Of a DNA stretch of 64,000 nt, positions 16,236-24,483 are shown one piece after another. The translations under genes and the position numbers were made by a program. The notes below the pieces were generated by a model that was not told the DNA's origin, did not search any database, and was given only the letters and a program-made list of their open reading frames with translations. Source of the DNA: Actinomadura litoris (GTDB taxonomy: Bacteria > Actinomycetota > Actinomycetes > Streptosporangiales > Streptosporangiaceae); NCBI RefSeq assembly GCF_009733595.1, contig NZ_WOFH01000002.1:372001-436000 (forward strand), in the 5' to 3' direction. The stretch's first letter is position 1. Every line of letters starts with the position of its first letter.

Positions 16236-17249
16236 TCATCGGGGTTGCGCGCCGCCCGCCCGGCTGACCTGGTCGAGGACGCGCCGCTCGACATGCGGGT
16301 CCAGCCACCGGTGGGTGTCCTGCCACGGCGGCTCGCCCTCGGCGCGCAGCCAGGCCCAGCCGTCGGCGAGCGTGTCGCGCAGCGGGCGGCCCGTGTCGAG
16401 CCCGGCGCGGCGGGCGGCGGAGGCGTCGATCTCGTGCATGCCGCCCCGCATGGACGCCGGGAGCCACATCGGGATGTCGAGGTAGGGGCGGATGCCCGCG
16501 GCCACGACCATCTCGTCGGGGACCCAGACCAGCTCGGCGTCGGACCCGACCACCTCCCGCATCGTGTCCAGGTACTCGCCCATGGTGTGCCTCCCGCGCG
16601 GGGACAGCGTGGTGAACGTGCCGCCGACGTCGCGGTCCGCCGCGTCCAGCATCCAGCTCGCGAGGTCGCGGACGTCGACGTAGCGCAGCGGGTCGGACGG
16701 GTCGCCGGGCGCGAGGATCGCGCCGCCGCGCTCGATCCGGCGCATCCACCAGGTCATCGTCCCGACGTCCTCGCGCGGGCCGAGCGTCGGCCCGGCGCGG
16801 GCGATCAGCGCGTGGTCCCCGAACGCCTCCAGCGCGGCGAGTTCGGCGCCGCGCTTGGCGGTGGGGTAGAAGCCGTGCTCCTCGTCGCCCGGATCACCGC
16901 CGATCACCGCGGCGCTCTCGTCGGCGCCGGGGGGCAGCGGCCGCTCGTACACCACCCAGCTCGACACGAACCCGAAGTGCCGGGCGCGGCCGGCGAGCAG
17001 CGCGCACGTGTCCCGGACGACGCGGGGCGCCCCCATCCAGGTGTCCACGACCGCGTCCCACTCCCGGCCGCCGAGCGCGCGCCGCAGCGCGCGCGGGTCG
17101 GTCCGGTCGGCGACCAGGGGGAGCGCGCCCGCGGGGGCGGGACGGCTGACGCCGCGGTTGAGGACGGTGACCTCGTCGCCGCGCGCCAGCGCCGCGTCGA
17201 CGACCGCGCGTCCCACATAGCGCGTTCCGCCGAGCACCAGAACCTTCAT
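16236..17249 (-). CDS. NAD-dependent epimerase/reductase (extended SDR, unassigned step)
   Basis: This 337-residue protein begins MKVLVLGGTRYVGRAVV, a GGxxxxG Rossmann motif of the SDR subgroup with reductases and epimerases of unclear substrates. No clean YxxxK was identified; FYPTAKRGAE is the best candidate. A gagaggtg site lies eight bases before the chosen ATG, one of three clustered start codons. It stands between the 3,5-epimerase and a P450 on the same strand. It may be a second sugar ketoreductase, perhaps the C-3 reductase otherwise missing from the pathway, or may act on the aglycone. Confidence 0.75.
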   Translation of the reverse strand: MKVLVLGGTRYVGRAVVDAALARGDEVTVLNRGVSRPAPAGALPLVADRTDPRALRRALGGREWDAVVDTWMGAPRVVRDTCALLAGRARHFGFVSSWVVYERPLPPGADESAAVIGGDPGDEEHGFYPTAKRGAELAALEAFGDHALIARAGPTLGPREDVGTMTWWMRRIERGGAILAPGDPSDPLRYVDVRDLASWMLDAADRDVGGTFTTLSPRGRHTMGEYLDTMREVVGSDAELVWVPDEMVVAAGIRPYLDIPMWLPASMRGGMHEIDASAARRAGLDTGRPLRDTLADGWAWLRAEGEPPWQDTHRWLDPHVERRVLDQVSRAGGAQPR

Positions 17250-17282
17250 GATCATCACCTCTCGCCGGTCGCGTCGGGGCGT

Positions 17283-18470
17283 TCACCAGGTGACGGGCAG
17301 CGCCCGCAGCCCGGTGATGAGGAAGCCGTGCTTGTAGGGGACGTCCTCCACGGGCACGGTGAGCCGCAGCCCGGGGAACGCGGCGAGCACGGCGCCGATC
17401 GCCACCTCCAGCTCCAGCTTGGCGAGCTGGGCGCCCAGGCAGCGGTGCATCGCGTACCCGAACGCGACGTGGTCGGCGGCGCCCTCGCGGGTGACGTCGA
17501 ACCGGTCGGGATCGGGGAACGCCTCCGGGTCCAGGTTGGCGGCCGGGAGGCAGGCGTGGACCACCGAGTGCGCGGGGATGGTCGTCCCGTCGAGGTCGAC
17601 GTCGCCGACGGTCGCGCGGATGTGGCCGCCGTAGGGGTGCACGCCCAGCGTCGCGTACCGCAGCACCTCGTCCACGGCGGACGGCACGAGCGACGGGTCG
17701 GCGCGCAGCAGCGCGAGCTGGCCGGGGTTGTCCATCAGCGCGACGAGCCCCTTGCCCAGCATGGTCGCGGTGGACTCGCCGCCGGCCAGCAGCAGCCCGC
17801 AGCCGAGCGTCACCAGCTCGTCCTCGCTCAGCCGGTCCCGCTCGTCGCGGGCGGTGATCAGGTCCTGGAGCAGGCTCTCGTCGGGGTCGCGGCGCTTGGC
17901 CTCGACCAGTCCTTCCATGTAGCCGACCATCGCCTTGAGGGCGGCGAGCGCCTCCTCGGGCGGGTAGGCGCCCGTGGACACCACGCGCTCCGCCCAGCCC
18001 CGGAACCGCTCCCGGTCCGCGTCCGGGACGCCGAGGATCTCGCAGATCACGGTGACCGGCAGCGGATAGCACAGCCCGGCGGCCAGGTCGGCGGGCGGCC
18101 CGGCGGCCACCAGCGGCGCGATCAGCTCGTCGGTGATCTGCTGGACGCGCGGCCGCAGGGCGCGGATCCGGCGCGCGCTGAACGCCCCCGCCACGAGGCG
18201 GCGCAACCGGGTGTGCTCGGGCGGGTCGAGGTCGTTGATCCCGGTGTTGCGGAAGACGGCCGCCGGGCCGATCGCCGCGCCGAGCCGGCGCGCCTCGGCG
18301 CGGCTGAACCGCGGGTCGGCCATGACGGCGCGCACCTGCTCCATCCCGGTGACCAGCCAGCGCCGCTCCCCGGACTCGGTCGTGAACGCGCGCACCGGCG
18401 CCTGCCGCCACAGCTCGCGCACCGCCGCCGGGGTGGTGTAGCCGGAACGGTCGGCGTGTTCAGCGGTCAT
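17283..18470 (-). CDS. Cytochrome P450
   Basis: This 395-residue P450 has an I-helix LLAGGESTATM, the ExxR-type DEVLR, and a haem loop FGYAMHRCLG with the ligand at Cys344; Ala replaces the second Gly of FGxGxHxC. The haem cysteine makes it a catalytic P450 and not an EryCII-type activator. A gaggagac site precedes the ATG at 18470. It is the first tailoring gene after the small LuxR-type regulator on the minus strand and probably belongs with the downstream sugar genes. The substrate is unknown. Confidence 0.92.
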   Translation of the reverse strand: MTAEHADRSGYTTPAAVRELWRQAPVRAFTTESGERRWLVTGMEQVRAVMADPRFSRAEARRLGAAIGPAAVFRNTGINDLDPPEHTRLRRLVAGAFSARRIRALRPRVQQITDELIAPLVAAGPPADLAAGLCYPLPVTVICEILGVPDADRERFRGWAERVVSTGAYPPEEALAALKAMVGYMEGLVEAKRRDPDESLLQDLITARDERDRLSEDELVTLGCGLLLAGGESTATMLGKGLVALMDNPGQLALLRADPSLVPSAVDEVLRYATLGVHPYGGHIRATVGDVDLDGTTIPAHSVVHACLPAANLDPEAFPDPDRFDVTREGAADHVAFGYAMHRCLGAQLAKLELEVAIGAVLAAFPGLRLTVPVEDVPYKHGFLITGLRALPVTW

Positions 18471-18523
18471 GTCTCCTCGCTTTCGGGAAGGGGGTCGCCA
18501 CGGCGTCGGGACGGCCGGGACGG

Positions 18524-18757
18524 CTAGCCCGAGACGAGCCCGGCGGCGACCGCCCAGCCGACCAGGTGGGACTTGGTGACGGCTCCGACGCGCCGCCGCG
18601 CCTCGCTCAGGTGCTCGTCCACGGTGTTCTTGGAGATGCCCAGCTCGCGCGCGGTCTCCTTCGCGGTCAGGCCCAGCGCCGCGAGCCGGACCACCTCGGT
18701 CTGGCGCGCGGTCAGCGCCTGCGCGCCGACCGAGATCTCCTGCCCTGACACGGTCAT
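18524..18757 (-). CDS. Small LuxR-type (GerE) DNA-binding protein
   Basis: This 77-residue protein consists of one GerE helix-turn-helix (LTARQTEVVRLAALGLTAKE, then ISKNTVDEHL) and has no receiver or sensor domain. The ATG at 18757 is preceded by an aaggagagg site; longer in-frame starts add a tail that does not look conserved. It lies between the ispG stop and the P450 start. Such single-domain LuxR proteins can act as regulators or as competitors for full-length regulators. The location suggests cluster-specific control. Confidence 0.8.
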   Translation of the reverse strand: MTVSGQEISVGAQALTARQTEVVRLAALGLTAKETARELGISKNTVDEHLSEARRRVGAVTKSHLVGWAVAAGLVSG

Positions 18758-18830
18758 GGCGGTCCTCTCCTTCCAAGCGTCGATGTGGGCGGTCGCGTGG
18801 GGGGGCACGGACCGTCGCGTCCGGCCGGGC

Positions 18831-19964
18831 TCACACCTCGGGAACGGCGTGTCCCATCTCCTCCGCCAGCTTGAGCGCCTCGTCGATCAGCGTTTCGGGG
18901 ATCCGCGACTCCGGGACCGTCCGGACGACCCGGCCCCGGACGAAGATCTGCCCCTTGCCGTTGCCGGAGGCCACGCCGAGGTCGGCCTCGCGGGCCTCGC
19001 CCGGACCGTTCACCACGCAGCCCATGACGGCGACCCGCAGCGGGACGTCCATGCCCTCCAGGGCGGCGGAGACCTCCTCCGCCATCTTGTAGACGTCCAC
19101 CTGCGCCCGCCCGCAGGACGGGCAGGACACGATCTCCAGCCCGCGCTCGCGGAGGTTCAGCGACTCCAGGATCTGGAGGCCGACCTTGACCTCCTCGACC
19201 GGCGGCGCCGACAGCGACACCCGGATCGTGTCGCCGATCCCCTCGGCCAGCAGCGCGCCGAACGCGGTGGCCGACTTGATCGTGCCCTGGAACCTCGGCC
19301 CGGCCTCGGTGACGCCCAGGTGCAGCGGGTAGTCGCACCGCCGCGACAGCAGCCGGTACGCCGAGACCATCACGACCGGGTCGTGGTGCTTGACGGAGAT
19401 CTTGAGGTCGCGGAAGCCGTGCTCCTCGAACAGCGAGCACTCCCACAGCGCCGACTCCACCAGCGCCTCGGGCGTGGCCTTGCCGTACTTCTCCAGCAGC
19501 CGCTTGTCGAGCGAGCCCGCGTTCACACCGATCCGGATCGGGACCCCGGCGTCCTCGGCCGCACGGGCGATCTCACCGACCCTGTCGTCGAACCTCTTGA
19601 TGTTGCCCGGGTTCACCCGGACCGCCGCGCACCCCGCGTCGATCGCCGCGAACACGTACTTCGGCTGGAAGTGGATGTCGGCGATCACCGGGATCCGCGA
19701 CCGCCGCGCGATCGCGGGCAGCGCGTCGGCGTCGTCCTGCGACGGCACCGCGACCCGGACGATCTGGCAGCCCGCCGCCGTCAGCTCCGCGATCTGCTGG
19801 AGCGTCGCGTTGACGTCGGCGGTGGGGGTCGTGGTCATCGACTGCACCGACACGGGGGCGTCCCCGCCGACCGGCACGCCTCCGACCCGCACCTGCCGCG
19901 TTCGGCGGCGCGCCGCCAGCCGCGCCGGCGGAACCTGCGGCATGCCTAAGACGGTGCCCTTCAT
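18831..19964 (-). CDS. ispG: 4-hydroxy-3-methylbut-2-en-1-yl diphosphate synthase
   Basis: This 377-residue IspG (GcpE) converts methylerythritol cyclodiphosphate to HMBPP, the sixth MEP-pathway step. The TIM-barrel half contains [12 protein letters not shown] and RVNPGNI. The 4Fe-4S half has CPSCGR and [10 protein letters not shown], giving three cysteine ligands. The start overlaps the dxs stop by four bases, so the two are translationally coupled. Codon 6 is TTA, the rare leucine codon read by bldA-type tRNA. This is probably an extra copy dedicated to the cluster, since a housekeeping ispG normally lies elsewhere. Confidence 0.95.
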   Translation of the reverse strand: MKGTVLGMPQVPPARLAARRRTRQVRVGGVPVGGDAPVSVQSMTTTPTADVNATLQQIAELTAAGCQIVRVAVPSQDDADALPAIARRSRIPVIADIHFQPKYVFAAIDAGCAAVRVNPGNIKRFDDRVGEIARAAEDAGVPIRIGVNAGSLDKRLLEKYGKATPEALVESALWECSLFEEHGFRDLKISVKHHDPVVMVSAYRLLSRRCDYPLHLGVTEAGPRFQGTIKSATAFGALLAEGIGDTIRVSLSAPPVEEVKVGLQILESLNLRERGLEIVSCPSCGRAQVDVYKMAEEVSAALEGMDVPLRVAVMGCVVNGPGEAREADLGVASGNGKGQIFVRGRVVRTVPESRIPETLIDEALKLAEEMGHAVPEV

Positions 19965-21883
19965 AGGATCTCCTCCTCCTGGTCGGTCGCGCGGAGCCGG
20001 GCCAGCGCGTCCGTCACGTCCCGGGCGATGCCCTGGGCGGTCAGGCCCGCCTGCTCCAGCACCTCGCCGCGGCCCGCCTGCGCCAGGAACTCCTGGGGCA
20101 GGGCCGCCTGGCGCAGCGGGCGGTGGATCCCGGCGTCCCGCATCGCCTGCGCGAGCGCGGCGCCGACCCCGGCCACCCGGCCGTTGTCCTCCACGGTGAC
20201 GATCAGCTCGTGCGCCTCCGCCAGCGTCAGCAGCCCGGTGTCGAGCGGCTTCACCCAGCACGGGTCCACGACGGTCGCGGCGACGCCCTCGGCGGCGAGC
20301 TTGCCGGCCGCGCCCAGCGCGGCCGCCGCCATCGGGCCCACCGCCACGATGAGGACGTCGCCGGGGCCGTCCGGCAGGGCCAGGATCTCGGCCGCCCCGG
20401 CCCTGCCGACCGGCTCGATGTCCGCCGCGACGGGCCCCTTGGGGTACCGGACGGCCGTCGGGCCGCCCTCCACGGCGACCGCCTCGCGGAGCTGGGCGCG
20501 CAGCCGGGCGCCGTCGCGCGGCGCCGCGATCCGCATCCCCGGCACCAGTTGCAGCATCGACAGGTCCCACATGCCGTTGTGGCTCGGGCCGTCCGAGCCG
20601 GTCACCCCCGCCCGGTCGAGCGCGAAGGTGACACCGCACCCGTGCAGGGCGACGTCCATGAGGACCTGGTCGAACGCGCGGTTGAGGAACGTGGCGTACA
20701 GCGCGACGACCGGGTGCGCGCCGCCCGCGGACAGGCCCGCCGCCGAGGTGACCGCGTGCTGCTCGGCGATCCCGACGTCGAACACCCGGTCCGGGTAGCG
20801 CTCGGCGAACGCCTGGAGGCCGACCGGCTCCAGCATGGCGGCGGTGACGGCCACCACCTCGGGACGCTCGGCCCCGATGCGGACCATCTCCTCGGCGAAG
20901 ACCGACGTCCAGTCCGCCGGGGGCGGGGCGCCGTCCGCGGAGCGGGGCCGGACGACGTGCATCTGGTCCAGCTCGTCCTGCTCGGCCGCCGCGAAGCCGT
21001 TGCCCTTGCGGGTGACGCAGTGCACCACCACGGGCCCGTCGAAGCGGGCGGCCTGCCGCAGCGCCTCCTCGGTCGCGGCGATGTCGTGCCCGTCGACCGG
21101 GCCGACGTACTTCACCCCGAGGTCCTGGAACAGGCCCTGCGGGGCGAGCACGTCCTTGATCCCGGCCTTCACCCCGTGCAGCGCGCCGTACAGCGGCGCG
21201 CCCGCCACCGGGACCTCGCGCAGCCGCTTGGCCCGCGCGAGCATCCGCTCGTAGCCGCCCGCGGTGCGCCGCGCCGACAGGTGCCGGGCGAGCCCGCCCC
21301 GGGTCGGGGCGTAGGAGCGGCCGTTGTCGTTGACCACCACCACGACCCGCAGGTCCTGGTCGACGAGGCTGTTCAGCCCCTCCCACACCATGCCGCCGGT
21401 CAGCGCGCCGTCGCCGACGACGGCGACGACCCTGCGGTCGGTGCGCCCGGCCAGCCGGTAGGCCTTGGCGAGCCCGTCGGCCCAGCCGAGCGCGGTGGAG
21501 GCGTGCGAGTTCTCGATGAGGTCGTGCTCGGACTCGGCGCGCGAGGGGTAGCCCGACAGGCCGCCCTTGGCCCGCAGCCGGGAGAAGTCCTTGCGGCCGG
21601 TCAGCAGCTTGTGCACGTACGCCTGGTGCCCGGTGTCCCACAGGATCCGGTCGCGCGGCGACTCGAACACCCGGTGCAGGGCGATCGTGAGCTCGACGGC
21701 GCCGAGGTTGGGGCCGAGGTGCCCGCCGCTGCGCGAGACCTCGGCGATCAGGAACTCCCGGATCTCCGCGGCCAGGGCCGCCAGCGTGCTCCCGTCCAGG
21801 CCCCGCAGGTCGGCGGGGCGGTGAACGCGGTCGAGTAACGGCGTGCCGCCGCCCCGGCCGGGTTCCGGTCCGATGTCAGCCAA
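19961..21883 (-). CDS. dxs: 1-deoxy-D-xylulose-5-phosphate synthase
   Basis: This 640-residue thiamine-diphosphate enzyme condenses pyruvate and glyceraldehyde 3-phosphate in the first MEP step. Visible are [17 protein letters not shown], the ThDP/Mg site GDGALTGGM with a downstream NDNG, and the transketolase-like central and C-terminal domains with a GPSHNG active-site loop. Codon 16 is TTA. It follows ispH by 17 bases and overlaps ispG by four. Dxs often limits MEP flux, so an extra copy in a biosynthetic cluster suggests raised isoprenoid supply. Confidence 0.95.
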   Translation of the reverse strand: MADIGPEPGRGGGTPLLDRVHRPADLRGLDGSTLAALAAEIREFLIAEVSRSGGHLGPNLGAVELTIALHRVFESPRDRILWDTGHQAYVHKLLTGRKDFSRLRAKGGLSGYPSRAESEHDLIENSHASTALGWADGLAKAYRLAGRTDRRVVAVVGDGALTGGMVWEGLNSLVDQDLRVVVVVNDNGRSYAPTRGGLARHLSARRTAGGYERMLARAKRLREVPVAGAPLYGALHGVKAGIKDVLAPQGLFQDLGVKYVGPVDGHDIAATEEALRQAARFDGPVVVHCVTRKGNGFAAAEQDELDQMHVVRPRSADGAPPPADWTSVFAEEMVRIGAERPEVVAVTAAMLEPVGLQAFAERYPDRVFDVGIAEQHAVTSAAGLSAGGAHPVVALYATFLNRAFDQVLMDVALHGCGVTFALDRAGVTGSDGPSHNGMWDLSMLQLVPGMRIAAPRDGARLRAQLREAVAVEGGPTAVRYPKGPVAADIEPVGRAGAAEILALPDGPGDVLIVAVGPMAAAALGAAGKLAAEGVAATVVDPCWVKPLDTGLLTLAEAHELIVTVEDNGRVAGVGAALAQAMRDAGIHRPLRQAALPQEFLAQAGRGEVLEQAGLTAQGIARDVTDALARLRATDQEEEIL

Positions 21884-21900
21884 GGTTCACTCCTGTGTGC

Positions 21901-22926
21901 TCACGCGCGGTCTCGTTGGGCGGTGCCGGTCCCGCCGCCGGCCCGGCCGGGGCCGGCCGCCAGGGACGAGGGCATCGCGAAGTCCACGTCCTCCACCGAG
22001 GTGACGTCGGTGGTGATGTCGCCGTAGCCGAGCGCGGCGAGCCGGTCCACCAGCCGCTCGACGAGGACGTCCGGCACGCTCGCGCCGGAGCTGACGCCGA
22101 CCGAGGTCGCGCCGCGCAGCCACGCCTCGTCGAACTCCGAGACGTCGGGCACGAGGTGCGCGCGGGTCCCGGCCTCGCGGGCGACGTCCACCATGCGCAG
22201 CGAGTTGCTGGAGTTGCGCGCCCCCACCACGAGGATGAGGTCGCACCGGCGCGCCAGCGACTTGACGCCGTTCTGCCGGTTCTGGCTCGCGTAGCAGATG
22301 GTGTCGGCGCCCGGCGCGGCGACGTCGGTGAACCGGGCCCTGATCCGCTCGATCACCCCGGCCGTCTCGTCCACCGACAGGGTCGTCTGCGTCAGGTAGG
22401 TGACCGGGGTGTCGGCGGGCAGGTCCAGCCGGTCGACGTCGGCCGCGGTCTCGATCACGATCGTGCGGTCCGGCGCCTCGCCGCGGGTGCCCTGGGTCTC
22501 CTCGTGGTCGGCGTGCCCGACGAGAAGCACCAGCCGCCCGTCCCGCGCCCCGCGCCGGGCGTGCTGGTGGACCCTCGACACCAGCGGGCAGGTCGCGTCG
22601 ATCACCCGCAGGCCGCGGCCGGCGGCGTTGGCGCGGACGAGCGGGGAGACGCCGTGCGCGGAGAAGACGCAGACGGCGCCCTCCGGCACGTCCTCCTCCG
22701 AGTCCACGAACCGCGCGCCCCGGCGGCGCAGTCCCGCCACGACGTGCCGGTTGTGGACGATCTCCTTGCGCACGTAGACCGGCGGCCCGTGGATGTCGAG
22801 CGCCCGCTCGACCATCGCGATCGCCCGCACCACTCCGGCGCAGAACCCGCGCGGCTCGGCGAGCACCGTTCGTTTCGTCCCGGCATTCCCGTTTGTCGCG
22901 CTCTCGCGAGACTGGTGGTCTTCCAT
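21901..22926 (-). CDS. ispH: 4-hydroxy-3-methylbut-2-enyl diphosphate reductase
   Basis: This 341-residue IspH (LytB) reduces HMBPP to IPP and DMAPP. Its three Fe-S cysteines are visible in RGFCAGVVRA, DATCPLV and CYASQNRQ, with the conserved SAHGVSP and the TQTTLS segment. The extra 20 N-terminal residues before RTVLAEPRGFC and a Gly/Arg-rich tail are not conserved. It is the first gene of the leftward ispH-dxs-ispG operon, with its promoter in the 22927-23431 gap opposite the SARP gene. Confidence 0.95.
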   Translation of the reverse strand: MEDHQSRESATNGNAGTKRTVLAEPRGFCAGVVRAIAMVERALDIHGPPVYVRKEIVHNRHVVAGLRRRGARFVDSEEDVPEGAVCVFSAHGVSPLVRANAAGRGLRVIDATCPLVSRVHQHARRGARDGRLVLLVGHADHEETQGTRGEAPDRTIVIETAADVDRLDLPADTPVTYLTQTTLSVDETAGVIERIRARFTDVAAPGADTICYASQNRQNGVKSLARRCDLILVVGARNSSNSLRMVDVAREAGTRAHLVPDVSEFDEAWLRGATSVGVSSGASVPDVLVERLVDRLAALGYGDITTDVTSVEDVDFAMPSSLAAGPGRAGGGTGTAQRDRA

Positions 22927-23431
22927 GACTCCCTCAGATCGGTGATGACGCCCGAGGCGGGATCATGCGTGTCCCCGTGCCATTGTGGACGCGCCCTCTA
23001 AAGCGGTTCTTGGGTGTTCGGAGTGGCGCTGCGGCCGGCGCGCCGCAGGGGTCCGCGGCCGCCATCAGGAGATCGGCGGCGCGTGCGGGGCGGGGTGGGC
23101 CGGATAGGGGGTATGCCCCTGACTTCGGGGAGGCGCGGATAAGGGTAAAAGTACGGGTACCAAACCGGTGCGGACCAACGCATTATCGAAGACGTTGCCG
23201 GGGAGGCCCGGAACGGTCCGATCTCAGATATTCGCTCGTCCCCATAGTTTGGTCGGCTCCCGAATTCGCGGCGTCCGCGCGACGCGGTCCACGACCACTT
23301 CATCCGGTTCACGAGCGTTCACATGGTGCACGAGCGCCGGTCCACCCGAGGGCGGGGTCCGGCGGGCAGCGGTAGGCGGGGGCGCCGGGACGGCTGTGCT
23401 CCCGCGACGGTCCACCAGGAGGGAGAACATC
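22927..23431. promoter_or_regulatory. 505-bp divergent intergenic region (ispH / SARP)
   Basis: No convincing gene is seen; the region is less GC-rich than its surroundings. It must hold the ispH promoter (leftward) and the SARP promoter (rightward). TAGTTTGGTCGG (23245-23256) and GAATTCGCGGCG (23262-23273) recur in nearly the same form before the 2,3-dehydratase gene, so they may be regulator sites. A short dyad, agggggtatgcccct, lies near 23107. Confidence 0.55.
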
Positions 23432-24202
23432 ATGATGTACGAGGTCCTCGGCCCCTTGCGCGTGATCGACGGGGAGGACTCCTTCACCATCAGCGCCCGG
23501 AAGATCGAGACGGTGCTCGCCGCGCTGGTCGTCCGGTGCGACCGGGTGGTCGCCTCCGACCAGCTCATCACCGAGATCTGGGCCGACGCGCCGCCCAGGC
23601 GCGCGACGGCGGGGCTGCACGTGTACGTCTCCCAGGTGCGCAAGCTCCTCAACCGGCCGGGCCGGACGGCGAACCCGCTGCTCACCCGGATGTCGGGGTA
23701 CGAGCTGAACACCGAGGACGACGAGATCGACTTCCGGCTGTTCCTGGAGGCGGTGGAGCGCGGCCGCGCCCTCATGCGGGAGCGGCGCGACGAGGAGGCC
23801 GTGGCCTGCCTGGAGGGCGCGCTGAACCTGTGGCGGGGGCCCGTCCTGGGCGACCTGCGCGGCGGCCCGATCATCGAGGGCTTCGTGACGTGGATGACCG
23901 AGCTGCGGCTGGAGTGCCTGGAGGCGCTCGCCGACACCTACCTGCGGCTCGGCCGGCACCGCGAGCTGATCGGGCGGCTGCACCTGCTGGTCAGCGAGAA
24001 CCCCCTGCGCGAGGCGTACTACGCGCAGCTCATGCTGGCCCTCTACCGATCCGACCGGCAGGCGGAGGCGCTCTCGGTGTACCAGTCCGCGCGCAGCATG
24101 CTCATGGAGGAGCTGGGGCTGGAACCGTGCCAGGCACTCCAGGATCTGCAACGGGCGATCTTCACCGCCGACGCCGGACTCGATCTTCGCGCCGCGTCCT
24201 AG
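23432..24202 (+). CDS. SARP-family pathway activator
   Basis: This 256-residue protein has the two SARP domains: an N-terminal OmpR-like winged helix (MYEVLGPLRVIDGED to about residue 95, with VYVSQVRKLL) and a bacterial transcriptional activation domain (about 100-245, with LWRGPVLGDL and a FRLFLEAVERGR start). It lacks the NB-ARC and TPR parts of AfsR, as in DnrI or ActII-ORF4. SARPs bind direct repeats near the -35 region and activate specialised-metabolite genes. Two adjacent ATG codons follow an aggaggg site; the first is used. It is followed at 281 bases by the LAL regulator on the same strand. Confidence 0.93.
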   Translation: MMYEVLGPLRVIDGEDSFTISARKIETVLAALVVRCDRVVASDQLITEIWADAPPRRATAGLHVYVSQVRKLLNRPGRTANPLLTRMSGYELNTEDDEIDFRLFLEAVERGRALMRERRDEEAVACLEGALNLWRGPVLGDLRGGPIIEGFVTWMTELRLECLEALADTYLRLGRHRELIGRLHLLVSENPLREAYYAQLMLALYRSDRQAEALSVYQSARSMLMEELGLEPCQALQDLQRAIFTADAGLDLRAAS

Positions 24203-24483
24203 CGGCGCCGGGGCCGGGCCGAGGCGGCCGGTCCCGCGCCATAGGGAATCGGACGCGCCGTCAATTTGTTTTCCCGTGGAAGTGGGCGCCGCCGCGCGCC
24301 GTCCCGGGTAAATAAAGAATCACCGGCCGGCTATATCGCGGAGCCCGGTCGGGTGGTTCACCAGGTCGCGGGCGAGTTGATCACAGTCCGAAAGCATTTG
24401 CGGACAGGCCGCTCCTTGTCAGTGTGACGGTCAGGATGTCATTATTCGACGGGCGGTCGCTGCCGACTGTTTGGGGGATCGGT

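Noticed and set aside
2050..18470. One of the three P450s acting as an EryCII-type glycosyltransferase activator
   Set aside because: All three keep the haem-ligand cysteine (Cys350, Cys340, Cys344), which such activators lack.
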